Shown: positions 10,360 to 22,752, numbered from the stretch's first letter. The stretch is DNA of 64,000 bases from Kingdonia uniflora (GCA_014058105.1 JACGCM010001329.1:434001-498000), one strand, 5' to 3'. Program-made: numbers and translations. Notes: a model not told the origin generated them from the letters alone.

Positions 10360-13300
10360 ATAGACTTAACGATAGTATTATTTCAGTCGCCTCGTGTTCC
10401 ATGGATTTGGGATTCAAACTCCTTGTTCCGTCATGAGATAGTATGATCCTATACCAGTTCGACCAATGATGAGGAATGGACCTTCCCAATTTTTTGCCAG
10501 CTTTCTGGTATGTGTCTCTTTTCAGTGTTGTAGAATCTCTCTGAGGATGAGATCATCTATTTGGAACTCACAGCTTCAAACTCTTCTATTATACGAGCTA
10601 GCTAGCATATTATAATATCGACCTGGGTTGGCAATAATGCATTTCCTAGCTTCATCAATCCAGTTCATATTACAGGCCAACTCAAACTCATTTTCTTTGT
10701 CTGTAAGCTTGTGATCTCAGACTGGATGGTGATCCTCTGTTGGAATGACGGCTTCTGTGCCATAAACCGGGAGGAAAGTGGAATAGCCAATCAATGGACG
10801 TGGAGTAGTACGGTACGCCCATAAGATGTGAGGAAGTTCCCTTATCCAATTTCCTTTTTTATGTGATTGAAGACTTTTCTTGAGCCCATTCACTATGGTT
10901 TTGCTGGTAATTTCGGTTGGCCATTACCTTGAGGGTAGTATGGATTGGATGGTGAGTGGATGATGTTGTGTTTGTTGAGGAAGGCAGTAACTTTTTCTCC
11001 AACAAACTGTGGCTTATTATCGATCTAAATCAGATAGGGGCATCTAAACCATGTGATGATGTGTTCCCAGATAAAAAATATGACATCTTCTTTTCTAGTT
11101 CAGCAGAGAGGGACTGCTTCCACCCATTTTGTAAAATAATTGGCTGCTACAAGTAAGAAACGTCGGTTACTTGAAGTATTAGGAAATTCTCCGACGAGAT
11201 CGAGCGCCCGCCGCTTGAATGGCCGAAACACCTTTCTTGCATGTAGTTCAAGTGCAGGGACATGAATCATGTGTCCATGTCGCTGAAATGTGCCACATTT
11301 GTGTAGTACTCTTCTACTTGCTTGTACATTACTAGACAAAATACTCCTTGTGTAATTTCTCTGTTAGTGAGTAATCGACCTGCGGCATGGGGGTCACAAG
11401 TTCCTTCATGTAAATCTTTGAGCATTCCATCTGCTTTCTTTATGTAGAGGCACTTAAGATAAGTCCCTGTGACTGAGCGGCGATATAGGTGACCATTCTG
11501 AACTGTATAACGCTTTGAGTTTTCGATCAAATTTTGACGCTTATTTGGATCTGTTGGTAGAGGCCCTTTATATTTATTTTTTGGGCCGAGATAGGCAATA
11601 AAGGGCTTTCGATAATCGTCATCCTCCTCTTCATCGCCCCCAGTGTTAGTCGTGCATACAAAATGGAGATCAATGCTGGGGGTTGATATCACTTCAATCT
11701 GTAGATATCTTGTTTCTATACCCACGACCCTGGCTAAATAAGCTAAGAAATCGGTGTGTTGCTTTTATCTCTAGGGAGATTGTCAAGAGTTGTTGTCGTA
11801 AATTTGCTCATCCTATCGGCAATGAGTGCTATAAATTTGATCATTTTTCCATTCTTCTTATACTGTTCTGAGTAATGGTGGATGATGAGTAGAGAATCTA
11901 TCTAGACTGAAAGCTCTGGGATGCCAAGCTCGAGTGTGAGGTCAAGTCCATGAATTAGAGCTTCGTATTCAGTGACATTATTAAAGGCTTTAAAATCTAA
12001 GTGGATTAATTTCTCGATTCTCTCATTGAAAGGGGTAATTAGTACGATTCTAATTTCTGACCCTGCGGGTCTTGCTAAACCATATGTTAGAAGTTTCCAC
12101 TCTTTCCTTGTAATCCATTCAGCTCGTTCATCAAATGCTTTGGTGGGTGGATCTTCTGTAATTTCTTCTATAAGGTCGGGATCATGCACCTTCCTATCAG
12201 AATCTTCCACTGGAAAATCTGCGAGAAAATCGGTAATGGTTTAACCATTTCTAAATGTCATTGTTCAAACTTGATATCATGTTCTCCTAAACTGACAGAC
12301 CATTAATGCACTCTTCATAATTTTTATTTTTTGGACAAAACTTCCCATAATGGGTAGATCATCATGAATTTGAGTGAATAAGTTTGGAAGTAGTGCTTAA
12401 TTTTATGTGAAGTGTAAACAAGAGTTAGAAAGAGTCTCTCAATTTTTGAATACCTCGTTTCTGCCAGAGTGAGGATTTTGCTGAAGAAATAGACTAGCTT
12501 TTCGACTTTCTCCTCAAGTTAAATGAGAACCGAGCTGATAGAAGAATCTATAACTGCCAGGAAGATGATCAGTCCTCATTATCAATCGAGGTGCCCATGA
12601 TAAGAGACTTCCCCAGGTAGATTTTGAGTTCCTAAAAAGCTGCCTTGCGTTCCGATATCCATTGGATCTCTTTGTTGGGCTGAACTTTTCCTCATTTGGT
12701 ACAACCTCTAAGTAGCAGGAACAACCAACGACAGTGATCTGATGATTTTAAAACAAATTGGTTGATAACAACGATCTTTCTTATAAGTTTTTGTACGTCC
12801 TACATTATTTTTAAAGATGACATGTTGAGGAGAGCTCGAATTTAATCTGGATCGGCCTTAATTCCCTTCTTACTGATGAGATGGCCGTAAAATTTACATG
12901 AATGTACTCCAAATTGATACTTATCAAGATTGAGTCACATCCTGTAAGATCGTAGAATGTTGAATATTATGGTTAAATCTATGATGTGGTCATTTGACTA
13001 TATGCTCTTGCACATAGTCGTCATTAACCGTTGATAAGTCACTCCTGCATTCTTTAGTCTGAAGGGCATGACTTTATAACAGTAAAGTCCTCTTCCAGTG
13101 ATAAAAGTGGTCTTTTCCTGATCCTCCTCCAATAGAGGTATCTAATTGTAAGCAGAAGTAACATCCATCATAGATAAGAGCTCGTGACCTACCGTGGAAT
13201 CAAGAATTTAATGGATGATTAAAATAGGAAAACTATCCTTTGGAGCGTGTTTGCTTAGATCAGTAAAACCTGTACAATCTCGGACCTTTCTATTCTTCTT

Positions 13301-14320
13301 TGGAACTGCGACGATGTTAGAGATCCAATTTGGATACTTGGTTTCTCGAATAAACCCTACTTTGATTAATTTATTGATATTAATGTTGACTTCATCTCGA
13401 AGACGAGGTGAGAGCCATCACTATTTCTGCTAGACCATCGTTGCGCTGATGTTGATGGCCAATCTATAACATGCCTTGGATGAATCAACCCTAGGCATAT
13501 CTTCAAAAATCCATGCAAATATGTCTCAATTCATTCGTATGAAGTGAATGAGAACATCCTTATCGTACTGGACCAGCTTGGTACTGATAAAAGTATTGTG
13601 GTAAGGTCCATTAATGTCTATGTACTCTGTAGGTTCTTTTGTTGAAGGCTGATCATCGATGTGACCAACTTTCAATAATTGCTATGCAGCCTCTATTTGT
13701 TGTATCTAGAAGAATAGAGACAGTATTCTCACAAGCTCTAGAAAGATTTTAACTGCCATTGATTTTGTAGATGCCATTATTATGTTTGAAGTGAAGTGCT
13801 TGATGATAAGTGGAAGCGATTGCTTCTATGTTGTGAATCCAACAATGGCCCATAATCCCGAGATAACGAGATTTGGCATTGATGATGTAAAATACGATAT
13901 CGATTGTGGCTGGTCCAGCGGTGATTGGTAAGATGATATTTCCTACTCATTCTTCTTTGGAACCATTAAAGCCACTGATATCAGTGTCGCTTGGAATAAC
14001 TTGATCGGCCAACCCTATTTGATCGATCGTGCTCTTAAAAGAAATCTCAATACCGCTTCCAGTATTGATCATCATTGTATGCATAACAAACTTCTTCTTC
14101 TTGATCATTATTACTAATGCATCATGATGTGTAAATTTTACGTGGTTGATGTCGCAATCTTTGAAAGAAATCCCTAGTCGGTGATTGCTTGACTCAAGAA
14201 GAAGTTTGGCCTCTTTATCTTTAGGAGTGAGATCATAATATTCTGACAATCTCTTATGTTTGAATTTGCAAGAGTTGTTAATTTGATGAATCTCGATCAT
14301 GCTACTTTGGTACATATAGT
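10360..14320 (-). pseudogene. Tat-type gypsy pol: protease, reverse transcriptase, RNase H, integrase
   Basis: Domains run right to left. Protease (14315-13940): HHDALVIMI and MINTGSGIEISF, where the usual DTG active site reads NTG, then a GFNGSKEE block. Reverse transcriptase (about 13430-12250): VGFIRETKYPNWISNIVAVP, DCTGFTDL, GHELLSMMD, GLYCYKVMPF, then the thumb RALLNM and EIQWISERKAAF. The YVDD catalytic stretch expected near 12995 is deleted. RNase H (12210-about 11760): RPAGSEIRIVLITP, NNVTEYEALIHGL. Integrase (about 11480-10360): GTCDPHAAGRLL near the zinc-binding region, RRALDLVGEFPNTSSNRRFL and FTKWVEAVPLC in the catalytic core, and KNWEGPF near the C-terminus. Many stops and shifts; no longer functional. 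Confidence 0.85.
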
Positions 14321-14359
14321 GCAGATATTTCTCCTCAGCTTGATTTTTGATCTGGACTA

Positions 14360-15960
14360 GCTTCCATTCTTGTATGATTATTGACCGATAATGTATTCAT
14401 ACATTTTCCCATCTTTAAAGATATATTCCTGCAATCTCTATACAGCATTGCAGTTGTCAGTATCATGATGATTTACCTTGTGATGCATGCAGTACGGTCT
14501 GCCTTTGATTAGTTCCAGCGGTTGAGATAGACGGTAAAACTTATCCTTTGATACAATTGGAAAAATTGTGGAGAGTCAGACATTCATCTTGGGGAGGACC
14601 GGCTTGGGTAATAAATTGCCTTTCCGTAGTTTACCAGTGTTTACCTTGGAACGCTTTGATCACCTTGGCCCTTCTTTAGTTTACTGTTGCGTTATGTAGT
14701 TGGACCTTTAGTAGTTAGGACGGATTTAGTAAATTTATACCTTTTGGACATCATCCCTTCTAGGTCGACATACCAATTGACCTTGGTGATCATATCTTCT
14801 AAGATCGCTGGTTTGTTTAAGTAGAGGTGCTCTTTGGCCTTGTAGTAGAGCTGAAGTGCATTGGAAAAAGTAGTAACAACTATTTTCTGATCGAGATTAT
14901 CCACTTTTTGTGCGAGCTCCATAAAATTCTTTGCAAAAACCTCGAGCTTCTCTCCTTGCAATTGTTAAAGATTAATAAGAGAATATAAATTCTCATCTTT
15001 GTCTTTATTGTGAGCATATGTCTTGATAAATTGCTTCTGCAGTTGATCAAATATGAGGATGAAATCTTCAGGTAGAGAGTGGAACCACCGGAGCGGTTTT
15101 CCCTGTATACTTGTTGTGAACAGACGACATAGAATGTGGTTAAGATTAAAGTATAATTCCCAGTGAATCACGGTATTGCTGAATGTGTTCCTTGGGATCG
15201 GTACCTTTGTATTTGCATATTTTAGAGTATGGAAACCTTTCGGTACTTCCATGTTGAATAACTCTTTGGCAATTGGACTACCTTGCAACTTGGCAAGATC
15301 GCCTTTATTGCCTAGAGCTTGAGCTTTAATAAACTCCTTGATACGCTGATCCATAAGCTCTTATATGACGTACTATCTTGTGGCTTGAGTGGTCTGGTGA
15401 GGTGGTTGAGGATTATGCGTGCCGGTGCCTTCACTCAAACGATCACATGATGGAATCTGATGTCGAGGTCACTATTCTTCTTCCTGATGCTTGGAAGACC
15501 GGAGACCTCTGCTAATATAAGACTGAACTTCGCTTCCCAAATGGATGGAAGGCTGAAGTTCGTGCTGAATATTCCTGGAAATAACTTTACTAGTGGCTCC
15601 TCAAGGTCCTAATTTTTATCGTGCAGAACTCGAGAGTTCTCCAAAATTTGATCACGATCTCTTGTTTTGGGAGTCAGTTGAGTATCCTGTAAAGCTTGTA
15701 ATACAGTTTGCATGGTTGTCATCTGTTCTTCATGTCTCTTGAATGCTGTCAAACGAGCTTGTCGCTCAGTTTTGAGCTCTTTATTGCGGAGCTCTAGGTC
15801 AAGTGTTATCTGATGCTCAAGATCATTACATTTCTCTGTCTCGACATGGAGATTTGCCCGTAGTTCAGTAAGCTATTCCGGCTCAACTGAAAGATTGAAC
15901 TGGATTCCTGTTGCTGGTCGCTTTGAAGTGACTATGATTGGAAATGGATAGTAGAGTGAA
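14360..15960 (-). pseudogene. Tat-type gypsy gag
   Basis: Gag forms the particle that packages the element's RNA. N-terminal part (about 15900-15650) is a Glu/Lys/Arg-rich coiled coil (NKELKTERQARLTAFKRHEE). The core retrotransposon-gag domain lies at about 15354-14690: SNTVIHWELYF, GKPLRWFHSLPEDFI, FIKTYAHNKD, GEKLEVFAKNFMELAQKVD; the frame breaks near 14962. A C-terminal knuckle-like block (about 14520-14380) reads YCMHHKVNHHDTDNCNAV, then LQEYIFKDGKMYEYI. Frame breaks at several points make it a pseudogene. Confidence 0.8.
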
Positions 15961-15993
15961 TGTAAGCCTTAGGATATCGTGGAAATGTCATCT

Positions 15994-16013
15994 TTCCCAC
16001 AGACGGTGCCAAA
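15994..16013 (-). other. Primer-binding region of the Tat element
   Basis: Directly inside the LTR end the minus strand reads TTTGGCACCGTCTGTGGGAA. This is the phrase that follows the 5' LTR in many Tat elements and resembles the 3' end complement of a tRNA (TGGCGCC type, often tRNA-Asp). It fixes the inner border of the LTR at 16014. Confidence 0.65.
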
Positions 16014-16619
16014 TGTAATGGCTTAATTTTGTAGCTCAAAATAACTCAAAATTAGTTTTTACTCCAAATGTATCTGTGACAAAAATTAATGCAAAACAAG
16101 AAATAGCACAGGTGATTTAGCGTGAAAAACCTTTAAATAGGTAAAAAACTATGACCTCGAGTTGAAGGTTTTAGTAACAGTAACTTTTATTGCATGAGAC
16201 TGATATCTTATTATAAGTGATCTTTCGAATGAAATGGCTGATCTTGTAAATAAGAAGTTTTGTGGTGTTCAGAATCTAGAAATTCTTGTCTTAGAGTCTA
16301 GAAAATCTGGCTTTTCTTGGTCCCTATCTCCTCTGGAACTTTTTCTTTTTATAGATCTTACCCGCAGCTCGTTATTGTGCTAAAACACGTTCTCTGAATA
16401 ATGAGGTAAGGGGTAGTTGACTGTATAACTGTTAAGCTCGTGGGAGATAGGTGTCTTTGACTTGTTCATATTTTTCTGTTGTGCTCGATCCATGTTCTTT
16501 ATCAGTTTATGGCCTAGGTGCCAATGCTGACTGTTCATGTCATGTGTAGAATGCGTGAGTCTGATACTGTGGTAGTTTGAGTTTGGACTAGGTCGAAGGG
16601 TAGGCCCTTCTACTATCCA
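16014..16619 (-). repeat. 5' LTR of the Tat element (single LTR)
   Basis: On the minus strand the segment starts TGGATAGTAGAAGGGCCTAC and ends ATTAAGCCATTACA, with TG...CA ends and a length near 606 bp. The inner border is set by the primer-binding region; the outer border is chosen because TG follows and the sequence then changes to ATCATTTGT-rich MULE DNA. No second copy is in the window, so the outer end is a best guess. Confidence 0.6.
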
Positions 16620-16960
16620 AGATGATATTCATTGTTATCAATATGTACTTAATTATTTGTCTATTGCTACTTTATCATTTGTCTTATGCTACTTTATCAT
16701 TTTCTTGTGTCATATTTATTATTTATTTTATGCTACTTTATCACCGGAATTGTTCATTTATATTATTTAATTCAGAGATGCCTATCAATTATTTGAGGGA
16801 TGACTAAAGTTGAGCTTTATATCATTTTTCATATGCTGTTTTATCATTTGTAATGCGTCATTTTTATCATTTATTTTTTGCAACGTTATTACTAAAATTG
16901 TTCATTTATATCATTTGTTAAAGGGATGGATAGAGTTGAGCTTTATACCATTATTCATTT
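16620..16960. repeat. ATCATTTGT-type low-complexity repeats, left zone
   Basis: TATCATTTGT and near variants (TTATCATTTT, TTCATTTATATCATT) recur every 20-50 bp. A longer phrase, GTTGAGCTTTATAYCATT, occurs twice (16809 and 16936). Short ORFs here are only read-through of the repeat. Confidence 0.7.
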
Positions 16961-16969
16961 GGGGGGGGG

Positions 16970-19960
16970 GATATCGCACCTACAAAGATGAATCAATCGT
17001 TAGTTATGTTGGAAGAAGTACGAAACTTACCATACTAAGGGCCCATAGATCATATGAAGATTTCGTTAGAATCCTTGAAAAAATAAGCGAAATCCACCAT
17101 GAGGATTATAGGATGTACAACTTCGTCCAAGGTTGTGCATGCGCAATTTTATCAGTCCAGGATTTTACCGTAATGATCAGTATGCATAAAAACAATCCTA
17201 GCATACCCTTTCATATATGGATTGTTAATGAGAGTAGGGTACCTTTCTAGAACTCCCAGAACTTTGGTTCAGGTAAAGGGTTATCCACGACAAAAGATAT
17301 TTGGATGCTTGAAGAGGGGGGACATTTGCGTCATAAGTTATTTCTTGATCTTGAACCTGAATACAGGGGTTACCCAGAAACAAATGGAAGAGGGCTTGAT
17401 CCACATAGATTTGGACCTTTAATTGATGACGTTCCTCAATCAAATGATCCTTTTAAAACTATCTCTATTGATTTTACCCTCTCAAATGAACCTATTATTT
17501 CTCAATCAAATGTTCAACTCGCAAATGAACCTATGTTAACTAATGCTCCTCTTTCAATTGAACCTCAACCTATCATTGGAAAAACAAAACCATCAGGTAA
17601 GCACGTAATATTTTTCATTTGTAATGAGGGTTTTTAAATTTGTTATTATATATTTATCATGCTCAAAAGAATTTTTGTCATCTGTTCAGCTGAATTACAG
17701 TTTGAGTCATAACCCCAGCAGGTAAAAGATATCCTGGATTTCCGGTTCAAATCTGCCGCGTACACGGAGGATCTTCATGACTTTAGTAAAGAGTTTAATA
17801 TTGGTGATCTAAATTGAGATAGGATTGTACTCAAGAATCACATAAGAGCTTATGCAGTTGTAAATAAGTTTAATCTCGCACACGTTCTGAGAAACGAATA
17901 TGAAATCATGGTACGTTGCAAAGTTCTTAATTGCTCTTGGTAGATTTACGCGACAAGGTTGGTTGGTTCTGCCCTATTACTTATTGCTCCGTGCATACAT
18001 GCATCAGAGTAGAAACTGAGAGTTGGAATGCATATAAGGCAACATCAAATAGATGGGTTGCGTCTATAATCAAGTGAAACCTACGAAAAGACCTAAATTA
18101 TAAAGCTACAGGAATTATTAAAGATAAGCATATTAATTACAATGTTGATGTAACATACAATCTTGCCTGACATGCAAAAGTAAAAGCCAACTCTGTGGTA
18201 ATATCATTTTATTTGTCATTTGTTTACTCATCACTCGTTATTTACACAATTATTTTTATCAGTTGATCAAATGTAATTTGTTCGAAGCAATTTGTCATTT
18301 GTCCTATGATATTTATCATTTATCTGTTCCATAATTTTATTTGATCTATCATATTTATTTAAGATGAAAGGCACCTTTGGGTACGTATACCAACTACTTA
18401 CAAGCTACTTTGTGGAAGTGAGGTTGGTTGACTCAGATTTGGTGTTTAACATACAAACTAAGTTGTAAAGATAAGAGATTTACAAGGTGTTTTTGGTGTT
18501 TTGGTGCTCCCAAAAAAACTTATAAACTATTGGGACCCGTTGTAGTGACTTTTTGAAAGGCAGATATCGTGGGACTCTACTAACAGCCATCACCATTGAT
18601 CCAAGCAATTATATTTTTCCAATTGCATTTTCAGTAACAGACTCGAAGACCATCAAAAGTTGGACATTCTTATTGGAGATGTTTGGGTCTAATTTCTATG
18701 ATTTTGATACTAAATTCGTCATCATCTCATATAGGAACCCTGAAACTATTAATTATATACCTAAGGTGTTTCTATTTGCTGCCCATACATTTTGTGCCTT
18801 TCACATATCAAACAACATTGAAGCTACTTTCAAAAGCACGAGTATCGCATTTTGGATGGCAGCAGAGGCTCTAACCAGCATTGATTTTGATAAACATATA
18901 AATTATATTCAAGATGCGGATCCAGTAAACTAGGTATTCCCAAGGAAATTTGATATAATCTATACATTCTAATGAATAGGTATGTTGTCATTCTCTATTG
19001 ATAAACTTCTCATTAATTATTACAATATTAGTCATTATTTCTCCTTAACAGTTGTTCATTTTTAAATTGTCATCATTTCATACTCATTTGCCATTTGTTT
19101 GCCATTATTTGTTATTATTTCATTATTATTTCTTTGCAGTTGTTCTTTTTTAATTTTTATCATTTCATACTCATTTTTCATTTGCTTGCCATTATTTGTC
19201 ATTAGTTTAGATACGGAGTGACTTACACTAATCATGTCAAGAGTTGGAATAATGTAAATGTAAAAGTGAGAGATCTCCCTATCCATGTGTTTATTAAAGA
19301 ATTGCATAGAATCTGTTCAGAAATGTCCTACACGTATAAGGGGGAAGTTGAGAAGAGTCAAGCTCACTTAATGCCATGGGCTACAGATTACTGTGAAAGA
19401 AAAAAGTTTGTTGCAGATTCACTAATCTGCAGGGTTAGTATAACACGCTACTATTTTCAGATAACTAGCAATGGCAGAACTGATTCAGTAAATATTGAAG
19501 ATGGTAATTATTCTTTTCGTTGGCAGCAAACGATGAAGATACCTTGTGAACACAGAAAACACATTCTCGGTCTTGCTAATGTTGATCCAACTACATGTAT
19601 CTCTGAGTACTTCACAAATGATAGATACAAGGCGGTTTATGAACTGATATGGATTCCTATAAGAGGAATAGAGCAGTGGGCAATTTTAAAAATAGATCCA
19701 CGTGTTCATGTTCCTATACCAACAATTTGAGCCGGTCGTCCTCTCATACAAATGAAGAGAAGGGAAAAATGCCAGGTCTAGTCACCAAGCTAAGATTTTG
19801 TAGTAGGTACCAAAAAAATGGACATAATCGCCATTCTGGTAAGCTTCTTCCAATCCCATCTAACGACAATACATGTACGGCAATGGCACCATCATTTACG
19901 ATGAGCACTGAGCCACCAGTGATTCCAGATGAAGATGTTACAATTAGTTTGCTCTAAAGA
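16970..19960 (+). pseudogene. MuDR/MULE transposase
   Basis: The transposase cuts and moves Mutator-like elements. Parts in order: N-terminal region (16970-17640); the DNA-binding MuDR domain (about 17780-17960; FNIGDLN, IRAYAVVNKFNLAHVL, CKVLNCSW); the DDE core (18553-18950; GRYRGTLLTAITIDPSNYIF, SWTFLLEMFG, HTFCAFHISNN); a C-terminal block (19218-19730) with a SWIM zinc finger (FRWQQTMKIPCEHRKHILGL); and a decayed zinc knuckle (19795-19850; RFCSRYQKNGHNRHSG, where CSRC reads CSRY). The second catalytic Asp seems lost: the usual ISDR reads ISYR near 18720. Stops at 17637, 17816, 17941, 18931 and repeat-rich gaps at 18190-18370 and 19020-19200 mark it as dead or heavily interrupted. Confidence 0.8.
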
Positions 19961-20330
19961 TTTTGGGTAATCTATTTATCATTTGAACAGATATGATGAA
20001 CTAGGGCATTTAAAGTCTATTTATCATTTGTTTGTTGGATCGTTATTATCAGTTTTGTTAAGTTTATCATTTAACTAAATATAACTGTCAATTGTTCAGA
20101 GATAATTTATCATTTGAATATGAAATTTAGTCTTGCTGCAAACTTATCATTTGCTTCCACTTTACTATCATTTGTTTACATAAAATTTATCATTTGTTTG
20201 TTGATATTTTATCATCAGTTTTGTTAAGTTCATCATTTAACTATCATTATTCATAGAGAATTTAATATTTGTTTGATTTCGTCATATCATTATTTTCTTC
20301 AACAGAACTGTCATTTGTTTGTTTCCCTCA
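19960..20330. repeat. ATCATTTGTTTGTT-type repeats 3' of the transposase
   Basis: TTTATCATTTGTTTGTTGG, TATCATTTAACTA and related phrases recur about ten times, for example near 19975, 20017, 20109, 20147, 20168 and 20186. No ORF. Confidence 0.75.
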
Positions 20331-20461
20331 TATTAGACGAAAATAACTATTTGAAAGCAAAAAAAAAACGAAACGAAACAAAGCAAATGCTCATACAAGG
20401 AAAATAAATAAAATTACATATTACAGCCAAAAACTAAAAACTAATAGATTTTACAACTCCT

Positions 20462-20840
20462 CACTTGAGTAACCCTGATGACATTCCATTGCTTACAAGC
20501 CGACTCCTCCCATAGTTTCTTGTGCTCCAGTCTAACTTTAGGGTACAGACCTGATCTTCCAACAAGCGGATATGGAATTTGAACTCTTTAGAACATTTTT
20601 TTTCTTTTCTACAACTTTATTCATTTTTTCTTCCATTTTATCAAACTCATCTAATTTCTTCTTCAACTATTTGTAATGCTCTATCAACAGTTGTACCTTC
20701 TCACCAGAGCAATCTATCTCCATTAGGCGAATTCTATTCAATTTGAAGAGATGTTCATCATCCTATTTTTCCTCAATCCCTACCGCCTGAAACCAATTGA
20801 GTAGAGTGCTTGAAGAGACATGGCTAAATCGAGCGGAGTA
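20462..20840 (-). pseudogene. Small coiled-coil protein, unidentified, broken
   Basis: The minus strand has one coherent reading broken by a few stops: SSSTLLNWFQAVGIEEK, DDEHLFKLNRIRLMEIDCSG, EKVQLLIEHYK, LKKKLDEFDKMEEKMNKVVE, then VGRSGLYPKVRLEHKKLWEE. The middle is a Lys/Glu coiled coil. Placed between the transposase and the Ulp1 gene in the repeat-rich region, it may be a further gene carried by the MULE. I do not recognise the family. Confidence 0.45.
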
Positions 20841-21550
20841 CAATATTTCTTGAGAAGTTGAAAAGTGTTTAGGGCTTGAATAGTTGAGAAGTTGAAAAAA
20901 GTTTAGGGTTAGGGTATGAATAGTTGTGAATAGTTGAAAAGAGTTAGGGTTTTATATACTTGGTAGAATTAAATGCCTTGAGCATTGGGAATAAACTTTG
21001 AATCTCGCGTGACAGGGTTTATGTTTCTGGTTTAAGGTGGCAGGCAACACGTGAATGTTTTGGATAACTTGTTGTATACGTAATTCACACTTCATGTATC
21101 ATTATCAAAGAAACTTTAAACTGAGTTGTCTAATCAAGTATTCAAGATTGGTATATCAAGCAGAATAAAGTACCGAGCAGACTATGCGGAGTGTAGAAAA
21201 GAATTGAAAGCATTGGCCGAGAACATCAAATATAGCTCCAACATATATTTAGGAAAGGTAATCATACCCCTGATGGGTTATCCAAGGAAGGCAACCAACA
21301 AATTAGCAAAGAGAAATGGCATGTTAGCAGTTTATCTCCTAGAGTCGCTGCTACTTATAACAACAACATTAATGGAGTAGCTTATTTAAGGAGATGATTG
21401 TGTTATAAAGGGCTCAAGTTTATGTCCTCCCCATTGGACTGTTTTCATGAATTATTAATAAATCGATTGTTCCAAAAAAAAAAGTATTAATGATTGACTT
21501 ATCACATCGACAGTAAAGGAAAAAATCTGCTTGAATTAAAATGGATTCTT
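20841..21550. other. No confident gene; one short ORF
   Basis: Contains a local near-duplication of TTGAGAAGTTGAAAAGTGTTTAGGG (20850-20960) and a short plus-strand ORF (21126-21380, 84 codons, with SRIKYRADYAECRKELKAL). I do not recognise it and cannot say it is real. Confidence 0.3.
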
Positions 21551-21551
21551 T

Positions 21552-21800
21552 GTCATTGGTTCTGACATAGAATGTCATTGTAATGCAGTAAATTATTACC
21601 ATACAAATAATGTCATTCTGCCTTAAGGATTTTTCATTGGTTTATACATAGAGCGTCATTGTAATGATGCGAATTCTCACCACCATACTAATAATGTCAT
21701 TTTCCCTTTAGAATTGGTCATTGGTTTATACATAGAGTATCATTATAATACAGTGAATTGTCACTTTATAAATAATGACATTCTCTAAAGGGTTTGTCTT
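21552..21800. repeat. Three tandem units of about 81-84 bp
   Basis: The phrase TCATTGGTTTATACATAGAG (first unit TCATTGGTTCTGACATAGAA) starts at 21553, 21634 and 21718. Each unit then has ..TCATTGTAATGCAGTGAATT.. and CATACAAATAATGTCATTCT. Short inner TCATT direct repeats occur within each unit. Function unknown. Confidence 0.75.
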
Positions 21801-22021
21801 TCCAGTTCTGTCATTTTGTGTGTTCACTACATAACCTGCACACTACTTCTAGTTCTCAAACATTGCATACTTCCATAGAAAAAATGCATTCTCTTATTTC
21901 TTGGTGCGGTGAAAATTGTGGTCTTTGTCTCTTATGCACAAGCCTCAACCCCAACCGCTGATTTTGTCAATGCCAATGAAAATTTGGTAGGTGTGGCTTT
22001 TGGGCATGGGATATGAGGTAA

Positions 22022-22130
22022 AAAAGTGCGATTGTGGTCTCATTTGTAGAGTCTATAATCCACCTGGTAGGAGATTTTACCATTGCCCACAATATTATTT
22101 GTCAGTTCAAAATTTGGTTTCGAGAAGCAT
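22022..22130 (+). pseudogene. GRF-type zinc finger fragment
   Basis: A frame different from the longest ORF reads KKCDCGLICRVYNPPGRRFY followed by HCPQYY. The CxCG...NPxGRRFYxC spacing is that of plant GRF zinc fingers, thought to bind nucleic acid. A stop follows about 20 residues later and no coiled-coil or membrane tail is visible, so this is a fragment. It lies in the MULE-type region. Confidence 0.55.
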
Positions 22131-22449
22131 TTACGCCCGATGATTTTAGGAGGCCGGAATCAACAGCGGCGGAAGAAATCACAAATTCTGGTCAAGAGAG
22201 AAATCAAATCCTGGAAACTATTACAAATGAAACTTATGCTTAACTAAGGATCTCCGAGGTCAGTTTGGAGATGCTGCAAGATTTTATGTCTAAGCTAAAA
22301 TCTCTTGATCTTAACTAGCAGTCCATTTATGGCTCTAGCATCATAAACTCTTAAGGAACTAATGATAAAAAGTATAATTAAAAATTATAAACAATGATCA
22401 TCAAACTACAAATTCTATTGAACAACAATATTACAGAAAATAGTCAAAT

Positions 22450-22752
22450 CTATGGTTCAAGACTGGATAACCTCCCCTTAATTAGATCTAACGTATCTTC
22501 TAGCGATTTAACTATTTCAACAATGCGATCAAGATTCAAATCTATGGTTGTAAAACTAGCAACCATCATATTGTCAATGTCCTCGACAGCTGATTGAAGC
22601 TTCGTAAAAAAATTAAAAGCCCTCCCTGAGAAGTTATCCTCCGTAGTTTGGCATTGCTCCCTTGTTGTTTGGTGGTCATAAAATAGCGTGGTTAGCCTGG
22701 ATCCATTATGCTTAATTATGGAGTGGAACTTCACATATATGAAGAACTTCAT
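22450..22752 (-). CDS. Hypothetical 100-residue protein
   Basis: An uninterrupted minus-strand ORF from ATG (22752) to TAA. It reads like real protein in its second half (AFNFFTKLQSAVEDIDNMM, IDLNLDRIVEIVKSLEDTLD), with an amphipathic helix pattern that may form a coiled coil. No family is recognised. It sits between the GRF fragment and the Ulp1 gene on the same strand as the latter. It may be an exon of a larger gene; the start codon is not supported by any other signal. Confidence 0.35.
   Translation of the reverse strand: MKFFIYVKFHSIIKHNGSRLTTLFYDHQTTREQCQTTEDNFSGRAFNFFTKLQSAVEDIDNMMVASFTTIDLNLDRIVEIVKSLEDTLDLIKGRLSSLEP

Larger units (their letters stand above)
5938..16619 (-). mobile_element. 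Degenerate Ty3/gypsy retrotransposon, Tat-type lineage, 3' LTR missing
   Basis: Reading the minus strand from the right: LTR (16619-16014), primer-binding region (TTTGGCACCGTCTGTGGGAA), gag (about 15960-14360), protease, reverse transcriptase, RNase H and integrase (14320-about 10360), a minisatellite (10215-9796), then a long coiled-coil ORF in antisense (plus strand, about 5940-9640). This gene order, with an antisense ORF between pol and the 3' LTR, is that described for Tat-lineage elements such as Grande and Retand. The 3' LTR is absent: the element stops at a CACTA-like end at 5937. All ORFs carry several stops. Confidence 0.8.
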
